Source: Georgenia sp. EYE_87
Lineage (GTDB): Bacteria; Actinomycetota; Actinomycetes; Actinomycetales; Actinomycetaceae
Reading direction: 5' to 3'
Assembly: GCF_023148685.1 (NCBI RefSeq)
Contig: NZ_JAHXNL010000007.1
Location: forward strand, 163,581-227,580
DNA: 64,000 nt
The translations under genes were made by a program, and so were the position numbers. Position 1 is the first letter of the stretch; every line of letters starts with the position of its first letter. This document shows, piece by piece, positions 23,458 through 31,537 of this stretch. The notes under the pieces are model-generated. The model saw nothing but the letters and a program-made list of their open reading frames with translations, made no database searches and was not told where the DNA came from.

Positions 23458-25143
23458 TCACGGCAGGCGGCGGTCCCCGGGGCGCTGCACCCGCAGCCAG
23501 CGGTAGCCGTACCCCTCCAGCGCGAGATCCACGCTGCGGCGCTCGTCGAGGCGGCACTCGCCCTCCTCCAGGAGGTCGACGAGCAGGGTGCCCTCCTCGT
23601 CGTCGTCGAGGGTCAGGGGCACCACCACGGACTCGGGGCCGAGGTTGTGCAGCAGCACCATCGACGCCTCGTCCCACGTGCACCGGTGGGCCAGCACGGA
23701 GATCTCGGGCTGCTCGAGGACGCGGAACTCGCCCCACCCCAGCTCCGGGCACTCCCGGTAGCGCTGGGCCATGAGCGTGATGTGCCGCAGCAGCGAGTCC
23801 GGGTCGTGCCTCGCCGAGGCCACGTTGACGTGCTCCGGCCCGAAGCCGCCGGTGACGACCGGGGCGACGAGCTTGCGCGCCGGGGCGGTGGAGAAGCCGG
23901 CGCCGGGCTCGTCGGTCCACTGCATCGGGGTGCGCACGGCCATGCGGCCCGACAGCTCCAGGTTCTCACCCATGCCGATCTCCTCGCCGTAGAAGAGCAC
24001 GGGGGTGCCGGGCAGCGCGAAGAGGAGGGAGTAGGCCATCTTGAGGCGGCGCGGGTCGCCCTCGAGCATGGGGGGCAGGCGGCGCTTGAGGCCTCGCCCG
24101 AAGAGCTGCATCTCCGGCTCGGGCCCGAAGGCCGCGAAGACCTCCTGGCGCTCGGACTCGGAGAGCTTGTCGAGGGTGAGCTCGTCGTGGTTGCGCAGGA
24201 AGTTCGCGTACTGCGAGTCGGGCGAGATCTGGTCCAGCGGGCGCTGCTCGAGCGCCTTCGCCAACGGCCGGGCGTCGGCCCGCGCCATCGAAAGGTAGAT
24301 GGCCTGCATGCCGATGAAGTCGAACATCATGGTCAGCTCGTCGCCGTTGGTGCCGCCGAAGAACTCCACCTGGTCCTCGAACGGCACGTTGACCTCCCCG
24401 AGAAGGATCGCCTCGCCGCTGCGGCGCTGGAGGAACTGGCGCAGGGAGCGCAGGTACTCGTGCGGCTCCGAGAAGTCGTGCTTGTCCCGGTCGGACATCC
24501 CGAGGTCGTTGAGGAAGAACGGCACCGCGTCCACCCGGAAGCCGTCGATGCCGAGCTGGAGCCAGAACCCCATGACCTTGGCGATGGCGTCCTGGACCTG
24601 GCGGTTCGCGATGTTCAGGTCGGGCTGGTGCTTGTAGAAGTGGTGGAGGTACCACTCGCCGGTCTTCTCGTCCTTCTCCCAGATCGAGTCCTCCTGGTCC
24701 GGGAAGACCACCTGGTCGGAGGTGTCGGGCGGCGGGTCGGAGCGCCACACATAGTAGTCCCGGTAGGGGTTGTCCTTGCTCTTGCGGGCCTCCTTGAACC
24801 AGGGGTGCTGGTCCGAGGTGTGGTTCACCAGGAGGTCGACGATCACGCGCAGGCCGCGGTCCTTGGCGGTGCGGACCAGCTCGACCACCTCGCCGTGGGT
24901 GCCGAGGCGCGGGTCGACGCCGTAGAAGTCGGAGACGTCGTAGCCGTCGTCCTTGCCGGGCGTCGGGTAGAACGGCATGAGCCACAGGCAGGTGACGCCG
25001 AGCTCGGCGAGATAGTCCACACGCTGGGCGAGGCCGGCGAAGTCCCCCACGCCGTCGCCGTCGGAGTCGAAGTACGTCTCGACGTCGAGGCAGTAGATGA
25101 CGGCGTTCTTCCACCACAGGTCGGAGGTGTCGGTGATACGCAC
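23458..25143 (-). CDS. Trehalose synthase-like GH13 alpha-glucosyltransferase/isomerase
   Basis: A 561-residue GH13 protein. After WWKNAVIYCLDVETYFDSDGDGVGDF come the conserved regions: VIVDLLVNHTSDQHPWF (region I), GFRVDAVPFF with the nucleophile Asp (II), ILLGEVN with the acid/base Glu (III) and FLRNHDELTLDKLSE with the transition-state Asp (IV). FLRNHDELT is characteristic of trehalose synthase (TreS). Length fits the catalytic part only; no maltokinase domain follows. Maltose-trehalose interconversion is the best guess, with sucrose or oligoglucoside activity possible because TreS-like paralogues vary. GTG 25143 is 2 nt after the LLM gene stop and follows AAGGAG, so translation is coupled. 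Confidence 0.85.
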   Translation of the reverse strand: MRITDTSDLWWKNAVIYCLDVETYFDSDGDGVGDFAGLAQRVDYLAELGVTCLWLMPFYPTPGKDDGYDVSDFYGVDPRLGTHGEVVELVRTAKDRGLRVIVDLLVNHTSDQHPWFKEARKSKDNPYRDYYVWRSDPPPDTSDQVVFPDQEDSIWEKDEKTGEWYLHHFYKHQPDLNIANRQVQDAIAKVMGFWLQLGIDGFRVDAVPFFLNDLGMSDRDKHDFSEPHEYLRSLRQFLQRRSGEAILLGEVNVPFEDQVEFFGGTNGDELTMMFDFIGMQAIYLSMARADARPLAKALEQRPLDQISPDSQYANFLRNHDELTLDKLSESERQEVFAAFGPEPEMQLFGRGLKRRLPPMLEGDPRRLKMAYSLLFALPGTPVLFYGEEIGMGENLELSGRMAVRTPMQWTDEPGAGFSTAPARKLVAPVVTGGFGPEHVNVASARHDPDSLLRHITLMAQRYRECPELGWGEFRVLEQPEISVLAHRCTWDEASMVLLHNLGPESVVVPLTLDDDEEGTLLVDLLEEGECRLDERRSVDLALEGYGYRWLRVQRPGDRRLP

Positions 25144-25145
25144 GG

Positions 25146-26108
25146 TCAGGACTCCTTCAGGGCGGGGAGGACCTCGGTGGCGGCCACGTCGAGCCACCGG
25201 GCCTGCTGCTGGCCGACGAAGTGCAGGTAGATCTCGTCGAATCCGAGCTCGGCGTACTCGCGGATCCACTCCACGTGCTGCGCGGGTTCGGCGGAGACGC
25301 GCACCGCGCCCTCGACGGTGGCCACCGTGACGTCGCGGCTGGCGACGTCGAAGTGCTCGGGGGTGTCGGCGTCCAGGCTGAGGGGGGCGTCGAAGACGTT
25401 CGAACGCCACTGGTCGTGGGCGATCGCCTCGGCCTCCGACCGGGTCGGCGCCCAGGACAGGTGCAGCTGCAGCGCGAGGGGGCCGCGGCCGCCGTTGTCG
25501 CGGTAGGCGGACACCACCTCGCGCAGCTTCTCGTGCGGCTGGTTGATCGTGATCATCCCGTCCGCCCACGCGGCCGCCCGGGCCGCCGTCGGCGCGGTGA
25601 TCGCGGTCGCGAGCAGCGGCACGGGCTCGGCGGGCAGGTCGTACAGGCGGGCCCGGTCCACCCGGACCAGGCCGTCGTGGCTGACGTCCTCGCCGGCGTG
25701 CAGGCGGCGGATGACGTCCACGCACTCCTCCAGCCGCCGCATCCGTGTCTCCTTGTCGGGCCAGCGGTCGCCGGTGATGTGCTCGTTCATCGCCTGGCCG
25801 GACCCGAGCGCCACCCAGTACCGGCCGGGAAACATCTCGCCGAGGGTGGCGGTCGCCTGGGCGACGACGGCCGGGTGGTAGCGCTGCCCCGGCGCGTTGA
25901 CCGAGCCGATGCGCAGCGACGTCGTCGCCAGCGCGGCGCCGAGCCAGGACAGCGTGAAGCCCGAGTGGCCCTGCCGGGAGCTCCACGGGAAGAAATGGTC
26001 GGAGGACATCGCCATCTGGAAGCCGGCACGCTCCGCGGCCTGGACGTCCGCGAGCAGCTGGCTGGGCGCTATCTGTTCGTGCGAGCAGTGGAAGCCGTAG
26101 GTGGTCAC
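25146..26108 (-). CDS. LLM-class flavin/F420-type oxidoreductase (TIGR03885-like)
   Basis: A 320-residue luciferase-like monooxygenase fold protein. MTTYGFHCSHEQIAPSQLLADVQAAERAGFQMAMSSDHFFPWSSRQGHSGFTLSWLGAAL and FPGRYWVALGSGQAMNEHITG are typical of the TIGR03557/TIGR03885 group of LLM proteins; the latter includes members described as not using F420. A substrate cannot be inferred. The GTG start at 26108 opens a two-gene unit with the TreS-like gene 2 nt downstream, an association that suggests a shared stress or osmolyte role. Confidence 0.82.
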   Translation of the reverse strand: MTTYGFHCSHEQIAPSQLLADVQAAERAGFQMAMSSDHFFPWSSRQGHSGFTLSWLGAALATTSLRIGSVNAPGQRYHPAVVAQATATLGEMFPGRYWVALGSGQAMNEHITGDRWPDKETRMRRLEECVDVIRRLHAGEDVSHDGLVRVDRARLYDLPAEPVPLLATAITAPTAARAAAWADGMITINQPHEKLREVVSAYRDNGGRGPLALQLHLSWAPTRSEAEAIAHDQWRSNVFDAPLSLDADTPEHFDVASRDVTVATVEGAVRVSAEPAQHVEWIREYAELGFDEIYLHFVGQQQARWLDVAATEVLPALKES

Positions 26109-26200
26109 GGCCTCTTGTCTATTGCCAACGGGGCGGGTCCGCCTCCCGAGCGCGTCGTGCGCGGCCGGAGGCGCCCGTCCGCCGGGGGAGGATGGGGCCC

Positions 26201-26935
26201 GTGGGAGAGACCATGGACGACGTCGGAGCCTGGCTCGCGCAGGCCTGGTCCCGGCTCCAGCCCGGCCCGGTCCCGGCCGAGAGCCCGACGGTCCTCGCAG
26301 CGGTGCTGGCCGCCGTCGTCGCCGCGGTCGCGGTGCCCGTGCTGTGGCGTCACCTGCGGGTGGTGGTCACCGTGGTCCACGAGCTCGGCCACGGGCTCGT
26401 CGGCGTCCTGCTCGGCCGCCGCTTCACCGGTCTGGTGCTGCGCGCGGACATGTCCGGCCACGCGGTCACGGTCGGACCCGCCCGCGGTGCGGGGCGGGTG
26501 GCCTCGACCTGGGCCGGCTACCCGGCCCCCGGGCTCGTCGGGGCGGTGCTGGTGCGGGCGGCCGGCACCGGCTGGGCGCCGACCCTGCTCGGCACGGCCG
26601 CCCTCGTGCTCCTCGTCTCGATCGTCCGGGTGCGCTCCTGGTACACCGCGCTGGTCATGGTCGTGCTGACCGCGGGCACGGGCGTGCTCTGGTGGTGGGG
26701 GAGCGCGGCGCTGCAGGCGGCGGTGCTCCTGGGCGTGGGCCTGTTCCTGCTCGTCGGGGCGTGGCGCCACCTCGGGGCGCTGCTGGGCAGCCGTTCACCC
26801 GGGTCGGACCCCTCGGTCCTCGCCGGCCTGACGCGGGTGCCGCGCTGGTGCTGGATCCTCAGCTTCGCCGTCGTCCTCGGGCTCGCGACCTGGTTCGCGC
26901 TCGCCCCCTCGCTGGCGCTGGCCGGTCTCGCCTGA
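26201..26935 (+). CDS. M50-like membrane metallopeptidase homologue (HExxH)
   Basis: A 244-residue polytopic protein. The first helix carries VTVVHELGHGLVGVLLG, giving HELGH, the zinc-binding HExxH of M50 site-2-protease-like proteins, followed by RRFTGLVLRADMSGHAVT. About six hydrophobic helices complete the protein. The usual second M50 motif (NxxPxxxLDG) is not evident, so the family resembles actinobacterial M50B-like integral proteins of unknown activity. GTG 26201 is 7 nt after GAGGAT (leaderless style); ATG 26213 with GGGAGAG upstream is an alternative. It is convergent with arsR. Confidence 0.7.
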   Translation: MGETMDDVGAWLAQAWSRLQPGPVPAESPTVLAAVLAAVVAAVAVPVLWRHLRVVVTVVHELGHGLVGVLLGRRFTGLVLRADMSGHAVTVGPARGAGRVASTWAGYPAPGLVGAVLVRAAGTGWAPTLLGTAALVLLVSIVRVRSWYTALVMVVLTAGTGVLWWWGSAALQAAVLLGVGLFLLVGAWRHLGALLGSRSPGSDPSVLAGLTRVPRWCWILSFAVVLGLATWFALAPSLALAGLA

Positions 26936-26941
26936 CGGCCC

Positions 26942-27298
26942 TCAGACGCGCGTCGGCGTCGCGAGGACGGTGGCGAGGGAGTCGAGCGCGCCGGGGACCA
27001 GGGTGTAGTGGACGTTCACGCCGCGCTTGTCCCGGGTGAGGATGCCGGCGTCGACGAGGACCTTGAGGTGGTGGGACACGGTCGGCTGGCTGAGCTGGAC
27101 GGGTTCGGTCAGGTCGCACACGCACATCTCTCCGTCCGGGGCCGCCGCGATGAGGGAGAGCAGGCGGAGCCGGGTCGGTTCGGCGAGGGCCTTCAGGCGC
27201 CCGGCGAGCTCGACGGCGGCGTCGTCGGCGATCGGCTCGTGGACCAGCGGGGCGCAGCACGGCTCCGCGGCCAGGGGCAGGGTCCGAAGGTTGCTCAT
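26942..27298 (-). CDS. ArsR-family metal(loid)-responsive repressor
   Basis: A 118-residue winged-helix protein: LKALAEPTRLRLLSLIAAAPDGEMCVCDLTEPVQLSQPTVSHHLKVLVDAGILTRDKRGVNVHYTL. CVCDL in the recognition-domain helix is the As(III)-binding motif of ArsR; an N-terminal PCC pair could be a third ligand. It is divergent from the arsenite methyltransferase gene, whose transcription it should repress until arsenite binds. Inverted repeats at 27315-27326 and 27374-27387 are candidate operators. Confidence 0.9.
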   Translation of the reverse strand: MSNLRTLPLAAEPCCAPLVHEPIADDAAVELAGRLKALAEPTRLRLLSLIAAAPDGEMCVCDLTEPVQLSQPTVSHHLKVLVDAGILTRDKRGVNVHYTLVPGALDSLATVLATPTRV

Positions 27299-27314
27299 GG
27301 CGCTCAGGATACCC

Positions 27315-27387
27315 GTCAAGATTGACCGCTGTCGATATTGACGAGCGTCGATGCCTGTGGCATCGTCCTTACACATCGACGACGATG
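27315..27387. promoter_or_regulatory. Candidate ArsR operators between arsR and arsM
   Basis: GTCAAGATTGAC (27315-27326) is a 5-bp-arm inverted repeat just upstream of arsR, followed by the related GTCGATATTGAC. CATCGACGACGATG (27374-27387) is a second inverted repeat before arsM. Several GTCGAT/ATCGAC half-sites lie between. ArsR proteins bind such short dyads; which one is used is not known. Confidence 0.5.
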
Positions 27388-27403
27388 GATGGAAAGATTC
27401 TCG

Positions 27404-28231
27404 ATGAACGGGACGGACGACCTGCGCGAGCGAGTGAGGGTCAGGTACGCCGCCGCGGCCACGCAGGTGCGCGCCACGGGTGCCGGGTGTTGCGGCGCCG
27501 GCTGCGGCACCGGTGACGGCGGCTGCTGCACCGCGGAGGTCACCGGCACGGAGGAGTCCTTCGGTGCGCGGCTCTACGGCGAGCGGGACCGCGCCGCGCT
27601 CCCCGAGTCCGCCGTGCTCGCCTCGCTGGGGTGCGGCAACCCGGTGGCGGTCGCCGACCTCCACCCCGGCGAGCGGGTCCTCGATCTCGGCTCGGGCGGC
27701 GGCATCGACGTGCTGCTCTCGGCCCGTCGCGTCGGCCCGGAGGGCTTCGCCTACGGCGTCGACATGACCGAGGAGATGCTCGGGCTCGCCCGCGCCAACG
27801 CCGCCGAGGCAGGCGCGACCAACGTCGAGTTCCTCGCCGGCACGATCGAGGACGTGCCGCTGCCCGACGGTGCCGTCGATGTGGTCATCTCGAACTGCGT
27901 CGTCAACCTCTCGGGGGACAAGCCGGCCGTGCTCGCAGAGATGTTCCGCGTCCTCGTCCCCGGCGGCCGGGTCGGCATCAGCGACGTGGTCGCCGAGGAC
28001 CACCTCACCCCGGCCCAGCGGGCCGAGCGGGGCAGCGACGTCGGCTGCATCGCCGGGGCGCTCTCTCGCGCGGAGTACCTCGACGGGCTGCGCGCCGCCG
28101 GCTTCGTCGACGCCGAGGTCACGTTCACCCACGAAGCCGCCCCGCAGATGCACGGCGCGATCGTCCGTGCCCGCAAGCCCCTCACCGCCGACAGCCCCAT
28201 CGAGGACAGTACGAAGGAGCAGCTCCGATGA
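27404..28231 (+). CDS. arsM: Arsenite methyltransferase
   Basis: A 275-residue SAM-dependent methyltransferase. The N-terminal RVRYAAAATQVRATG leads into a Cys-rich insertion (CCGAGCGTGDGGCC), then ESFGARLYGERDRAALPESAVLASLGCGNPVAVADL, the ArsM hallmark. The SAM site is VLDLGSGGGIDVLL, and Cys in VISNCVVNLSGDK is the conserved As-binding residue, as is the Cys in SDVGCIAGAL. It converts arsenite to methylated species, a detoxification route. It is divergent from arsR and overlaps the next small gene (ATGA). The -CC-/-CC- N-terminal pairs are more numerous than in many homologues. Confidence 0.92.
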   Translation: MNGTDDLRERVRVRYAAAATQVRATGAGCCGAGCGTGDGGCCTAEVTGTEESFGARLYGERDRAALPESAVLASLGCGNPVAVADLHPGERVLDLGSGGGIDVLLSARRVGPEGFAYGVDMTEEMLGLARANAAEAGATNVEFLAGTIEDVPLPDGAVDVVISNCVVNLSGDKPAVLAEMFRVLVPGGRVGISDVVAEDHLTPAQRAERGSDVGCIAGALSRAEYLDGLRAAGFVDAEVTFTHEAAPQMHGAIVRARKPLTADSPIEDSTKEQLR

Positions 28232-28458
28232 GCGACATCTGGCTCTACCTGCACGACGTCCGTGCGCGCGACCTGGAGGAGGAGGCGCGCCGGGCGATGC
28301 ACCGGCGGGCGGCCGCCGAGCTTCGGCGCCGCGAGCGGGAGCACGCCCGTCGCGCCGCCTGGGCGCGGCTGGTGAGCGTGCTGCGCGGGAGCGAGCGGCG
28401 GGTGGTGAGCGCCCTGCGCGGGCGCGACGCGACGCCGGTGCCCTGCCCGACCTGCTGA
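28228..28458 (+). CDS. Small Arg-rich helical protein coupled to arsM
   Basis: A 76-residue protein whose ATG overlaps the arsM stop. MSDIWLYLHDVRARDLEEEARRAMHRRAAAELRRREREHARRAAWARLVSVLRGSERR is one long amphipathic helix rich in Arg, Glu and Ala; the end reads PVPCPTC, a CxxC-like metal or thiol pair. There is no signal peptide. It has the codon bias of its neighbours and shares the arsenic-inducible transcript. I do not recognise the family. A helper for arsenic binding through CPTC is possible but speculative. Confidence 0.6.
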   Translation: MSDIWLYLHDVRARDLEEEARRAMHRRAAAELRRREREHARRAAWARLVSVLRGSERRVVSALRGRDATPVPCPTC

Positions 28459-28505
28459 CGGTCGGTAGCGCTCGGTCGCTCGGGGACGGGGCCGGAGACG
28501 GGAGA

Positions 28506-28531
28506 AGCCGCACCGGCGGACCGGTGCGGCT
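28506..28531. terminator. Bidirectional hairpin between the arsM unit and tRNA-Gly
   Basis: Perfect 11-bp stem (AGCCGCACCGG/CCGGTGCGGCT) with a CGGA loop. On the minus strand it is followed by TTCTCC, so it can end the tRNA transcript and the arsM transcript. Confidence 0.75.
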
Positions 28532-28543
28532 CCTGCTGCTCGG

Positions 28544-28614
28544 AGCGGGTGACGGGAATCGAACCCGCGCTATCAGCTTGGGAAGCTGATGTTCTACCAT
28601 TGAACTACACCCGC
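28544..28614 (-). tRNA. tRNA-Gly(CCC)
   Basis: The reverse complement folds as a cloverleaf. The acceptor is GCGGGTG paired with CACCCGC and a T discriminator, the D arm contains AGTTCAATGGTAGAAC, the anticodon stem-loop CAGCTTCCCAAGCTG has CCC as anticodon, and the T arm is GCGGGTTCGATTCCCGT. The length is 71 nt with no encoded CCA. Confidence 0.95.
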
Positions 28615-28739
28615 AGTACGCCTCATGAGTGCGCCGCCACTATACCCAACGACGGGTGGCAAGTACGAAATCCGCGATCCCGGGGCGGCGTGACCTGCGC
28701 CGCACCCGGACGGCCGCGGGGCCGGCTGCGAGGCGATGG

Positions 28740-28745
28740 CAGGAT
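28740..28745 (+). promoter_or_regulatory. Leaderless -10 box of dcd
   Basis: CAGGAT lies 7 nt before GTG 28753 and supports that start rather than the ATG at 28744, which lies inside the box. Confidence 0.5.
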
Positions 28746-28752
28746 GGGCGCC

Positions 28753-29331
28753 GTGCTGCTCTCCGACCGCGACATCCGCGCCCAGCTCGACTCCGGCCGC
28801 GTGCGGCTGGACCCGTACGAGCCCGAGATGATCCAGCCCGCGAGCCTCGACGTGCGCCTCGACCGCTACTTCCGGTTGTTCGACAACCACCGGTACCCGG
28901 TCATCGACCCCTCCCAGGACCAGCCCGAGCTGACCCGGCTGGTCGACGCCGGGCAGGACGACCCGCTGGTCCTGCACCCCGGCGAGTTCGTCCTGGGCGC
29001 GACCTACGAGCAGGTGACGCTGCCCGACGACATCGCCGCGCGCCTGGAGGGCAAGTCCTCGCTGGGCCGCCTCGGCCTCCTCACCCACTCCACGGCCGGG
29101 TTCATCGACCCCGGCTTCACCGGGCACGTCACCCTCGAGCTCTCCAACACCGCGACCATGCCGATCATGCTCTGGCCCGGGATGAAGATCGGGCAGCTGT
29201 GCTTCTTCCAGCTCTCCTCGGCGGCCGAGCACCCGTACGGCTCGGGCGCCAAGGGCTCTCGCTACCAGGGCCAGCGCGGGCCCACCGCGTCGCGCTCGTA
29301 CCTCAACTTCCACCGGACGCCGGTCGAGTGA
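28753..29331 (+). CDS. dcd: dCTP deaminase
   Basis: A 192-residue enzyme of the dUTPase fold. [17 protein letters not shown]...[24 protein letters not shown] is the dCTP deaminase start. The catalytic and nucleotide motifs are [35 protein letters not shown] and, at the C-terminus, [15 protein letters not shown]. It makes dUTP (or dUMP in bifunctional forms) from dCTP for dTMP synthesis. GTG 28753 matches the family N-terminus and leaderless spacing to CAGGAT. The stop overlaps the GTG of the next gene. Confidence 0.95.
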   Translation: MLLSDRDIRAQLDSGRVRLDPYEPEMIQPASLDVRLDRYFRLFDNHRYPVIDPSQDQPELTRLVDAGQDDPLVLHPGEFVLGATYEQVTLPDDIAARLEGKSSLGRLGLLTHSTAGFIDPGFTGHVTLELSNTATMPIMLWPGMKIGQLCFFQLSSAAEHPYGSGAKGSRYQGQRGPTASRSYLNFHRTPVE

Positions 29332-30209
29332 GCGCGCCCCTCGTCCGTGCGCTCGCCGAGCCGCACCATCTGCTGGTGCTGCCCGCCGACATCCACCCCG
29401 ACGAGCTGGAGGCGCTCGCCGTCTCCCGCAGCGAGACGGCAGGCTGGACCGGCGAGGCCGACCTGCGCCTCGCCCCCGGTGTGCACCTGACCGGGCCCTG
29501 GTCGCTGGACGCCGGCCTTCGCACGGCCTTCGACCTGCCCGCCTGGTCCGCCGAGGCCTACCTCCTGCGGTGCCCCGTCCAGCGCGGCGGGCCGCTCCCT
29601 GCCGAGCTGCGCGGGATCGACCCGCTGCTGGACGCGTTCCCGGAGGGCGTCCCGGTCGGTGTCGAGCAGGAGTCGCTCGACCACCTGCGCGCCTTCGCCC
29701 GCCGCCTCGGCGGGGCGCTGCGGTTGGCCGGCTCGGGCGCCGTCGTCGTGCCCGACCCGGAGGCGGCCACCGACCTGACGGTCCTCGCGCCGGTCTGGCT
29801 CGACCACGACGCCTGCCTCCAGGTGCTCGAGCAGTCCCTCCCGCACGTGCGCTCCCTCCTCGACGACGTCCCCGACGCCGCGGCCGCGGACCTCCAGGGC
29901 TACGGGATCGTCTCCGAGCTGGCTGGCGGCGATCTGGTCGAGCTCATCGCCTCCGGCTCCGCCCGCACGCCCACGGTGCTGCGCGGCGAGGAGTGGGCGG
30001 CCGACGGCGTCGTCACCTACGAGCTGCGGTGGCGCCCGGCCCGCCCGGAGACCGCCTTCGCCGCCCGGCCGCCGCTCGGGCAGCGCCGGGCCCGGTCCGA
30101 GGCCGCTGCCCTGATCGAGCGGGCGGCCGTCGCGCTCCACGCCGTCGTCGGCGGCGAGATCAGCGACGACGACGGCTTCCTCGTGGACCCGGCCGACCTC
30201 GACGGCTGA
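29328..30209 (+). CDS. Uncharacterised protein coupled to dcd
   Basis: A 293-residue soluble, acidic protein, starting with GTG overlapping the dcd stop (GTGA). No recognised catalytic motif or membrane segment. Segments such as [74 protein letters not shown] and [22 protein letters not shown] suggest an alpha/beta fold conserved in this lineage, but I do not recognise the family. The tight coupling suggests either a nucleotide-related role or mere co-expression. Confidence 0.65.
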   Translation: MSAPLVRALAEPHHLLVLPADIHPDELEALAVSRSETAGWTGEADLRLAPGVHLTGPWSLDAGLRTAFDLPAWSAEAYLLRCPVQRGGPLPAELRGIDPLLDAFPEGVPVGVEQESLDHLRAFARRLGGALRLAGSGAVVVPDPEAATDLTVLAPVWLDHDACLQVLEQSLPHVRSLLDDVPDAAAADLQGYGIVSELAGGDLVELIASGSARTPTVLRGEEWAADGVVTYELRWRPARPETAFAARPPLGQRRARSEAAALIERAAVALHAVVGGEISDDDGFLVDPADLDG

Positions 30210-30586
30210 GCGGTCACCACTCGCGGGGCGGGTCGGCCCGCTGCACGCGCAGGCCGCCGGAGACGCCGAGAGCCGACACGCCGGGACGACACGCCGAGTT
30301 CTCGGAAGCCGCTCGACGCCCGTCGACCCAGCGCCGTTGACGCGGTTGCGGCGCGATTGTGGCGCGTCGTCGCAGGTGAGCGGAAAGTGGGGGAAGTCGT
30401 GAGAAATCAATGAAAACCGCGTCTGTGGCTGGTGGGACGGCCCTGATGAAGCGATTGTGACGCGTTTCGGGTGGCGCGGTTCCCGGAGGGGTGTCTACCT
30501 TCGAACCCGAGGCCAACCTCGAAGCGCACCTCACTCAGGACGGTGCAGCGAGCGTGACTTCCGAACCAGAAGGAGTGCATCAACTG
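30210..30586. other. 377-bp intergenic region upstream of the PRC/DUF2382 gene
   Basis: No convincing gene. The middle (about 30350-30460) is less GC-rich than the neighbourhood. A GTTTC at 30464-30468 and GGGTGT at 30489-30494 recall the stress-sigma-factor promoter, but the 20-nt gap is too long to be sure. A likely AAGGAG ribosome site stands at 30569-30575. No strong hairpin terminator was found for the gene ending at 30209. Confidence 0.5.
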
Positions 30587-31465
30587 ATGGTTACCACCGA
30601 GCAGGTCCAGAACCTCATCGACCGCAAGGCCACAGTGCACGCGCAGGACGGCGACAAGATCGGCACCGTCGGTCAGGTCTTCCTCGACGACGAGACCAGC
30701 ACGCCGAACTGGGTCACCGTCAAGACGGGCCTCTTCGGCACCTCCGAGACGTTCGTGCCGCTGGACCGGGCGACCGTCCAGGGCGACGAGGTCCACGTGC
30801 CGTACACCAAGGACATGGTCAAGGACGCGCCCCGGATCGACGTCGACCAGCACCTGAGCGTCGAGGAGGAGGACGAGCTCTACCGCTACTACGGGCTCGA
30901 CTCCGGCGCGGCGTACGGCACGGCCGGGCACGACACGACCCGCAGCGCCGACTACGACACGCGCAGTGCCGACTACGACACGACCCGCAGTGCCGACTAC
31001 GACACCACCGCGGGCGTGGCCGGAACGACCGGCGCGGCCGGCACGACCGGCGCCGGCACCACGGCTGCGGCTCACGTGGACCGTGACCGGGACGCCTCCG
31101 TGGTCCGCTCCGAGGAGCAGGTGGACATCGGCACCCGTCGCCGCGAGGCCGGCAAGGCCCGGCTGCGCAAGTACACCGTCACCGAGAACGTCACCAAGAC
31201 GGTTCCGGTCACCCGCGAGGAGGTCCGGGTCGAGCGCGAGCCGATCGCGGCCGGTGACTCCGCCCGCGGAGCCTTCGGTGACGACGAGGCGGAGGTGACC
31301 CTGCACGAGGACGAGGTCGTCGTGGACAAGGAGTCGAGGCCCGTCGAGCGAGTCAGCCTCGACACGGACACGGTGACCGAGGACCGCCAGGTCACGGAGG
31401 AGGTCCGCAAGGAGCGGGTCGACACCGACATCGACGCCGCCCGCGACCGCCGCGACCGCCTCTGA
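30587..31465 (+). CDS. PRC-barrel and DUF2382 (YsnF/AvaK) domain stress protein
   Basis: A 292-residue protein. Residues 1-75 form a PRC-barrel (LIDRKATVHAQDGDKIGTVGQVFLDDETSTPNWVTVKTGLFGTSETFVPLD). A repetitive linker at 105-170 contains DTTRSADY/DTRSADY units and Thr/Ala/Gly runs. The DUF2382 domain at 180-275 shows VRSEEQVDIGTRRREAGKARLRKYTVTENVTKTVPVTREEVRVEREP. Such proteins are abundant in desiccation- and stress-adapted actinobacteria and cyanobacteria; the molecular role is unknown. ATG 30587 with AAGGAG about 12 nt upstream. Monocistronic. Confidence 0.88.
   Translation: MVTTEQVQNLIDRKATVHAQDGDKIGTVGQVFLDDETSTPNWVTVKTGLFGTSETFVPLDRATVQGDEVHVPYTKDMVKDAPRIDVDQHLSVEEEDELYRYYGLDSGAAYGTAGHDTTRSADYDTRSADYDTTRSADYDTTAGVAGTTGAAGTTGAGTTAAAHVDRDRDASVVRSEEQVDIGTRRREAGKARLRKYTVTENVTKTVPVTREEVRVEREPIAAGDSARGAFGDDEAEVTLHEDEVVVDKESRPVERVSLDTDTVTEDRQVTEEVRKERVDTDIDAARDRRDRL
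30932..31000 (+). repeat. Tandem 24/21/24-bp repeat in the PRC/DUF2382 gene
   Basis: Three adjacent units encode DTTRSADY, DTRSADY and DTTRSADY; the middle one lacks one codon. Confidence 0.8.
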
Positions 31466-31537
31466 GCAGAGGGATGCCGCCATCCGGCGGCTCGAACGGG
31501 GCGAGGGCCCGGCCACCGGCCGGGGCCTCGCCGTGCG

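Noticed and set aside
30464..30494. Stress-sigma-factor promoter (GTTTC ... GGGTGT) before the PRC/DUF2382 gene
   Set aside because: The 20-nt spacing is longer than the usual 14-17 nt; mentioned only as a weak possibility in the intergenic entry.
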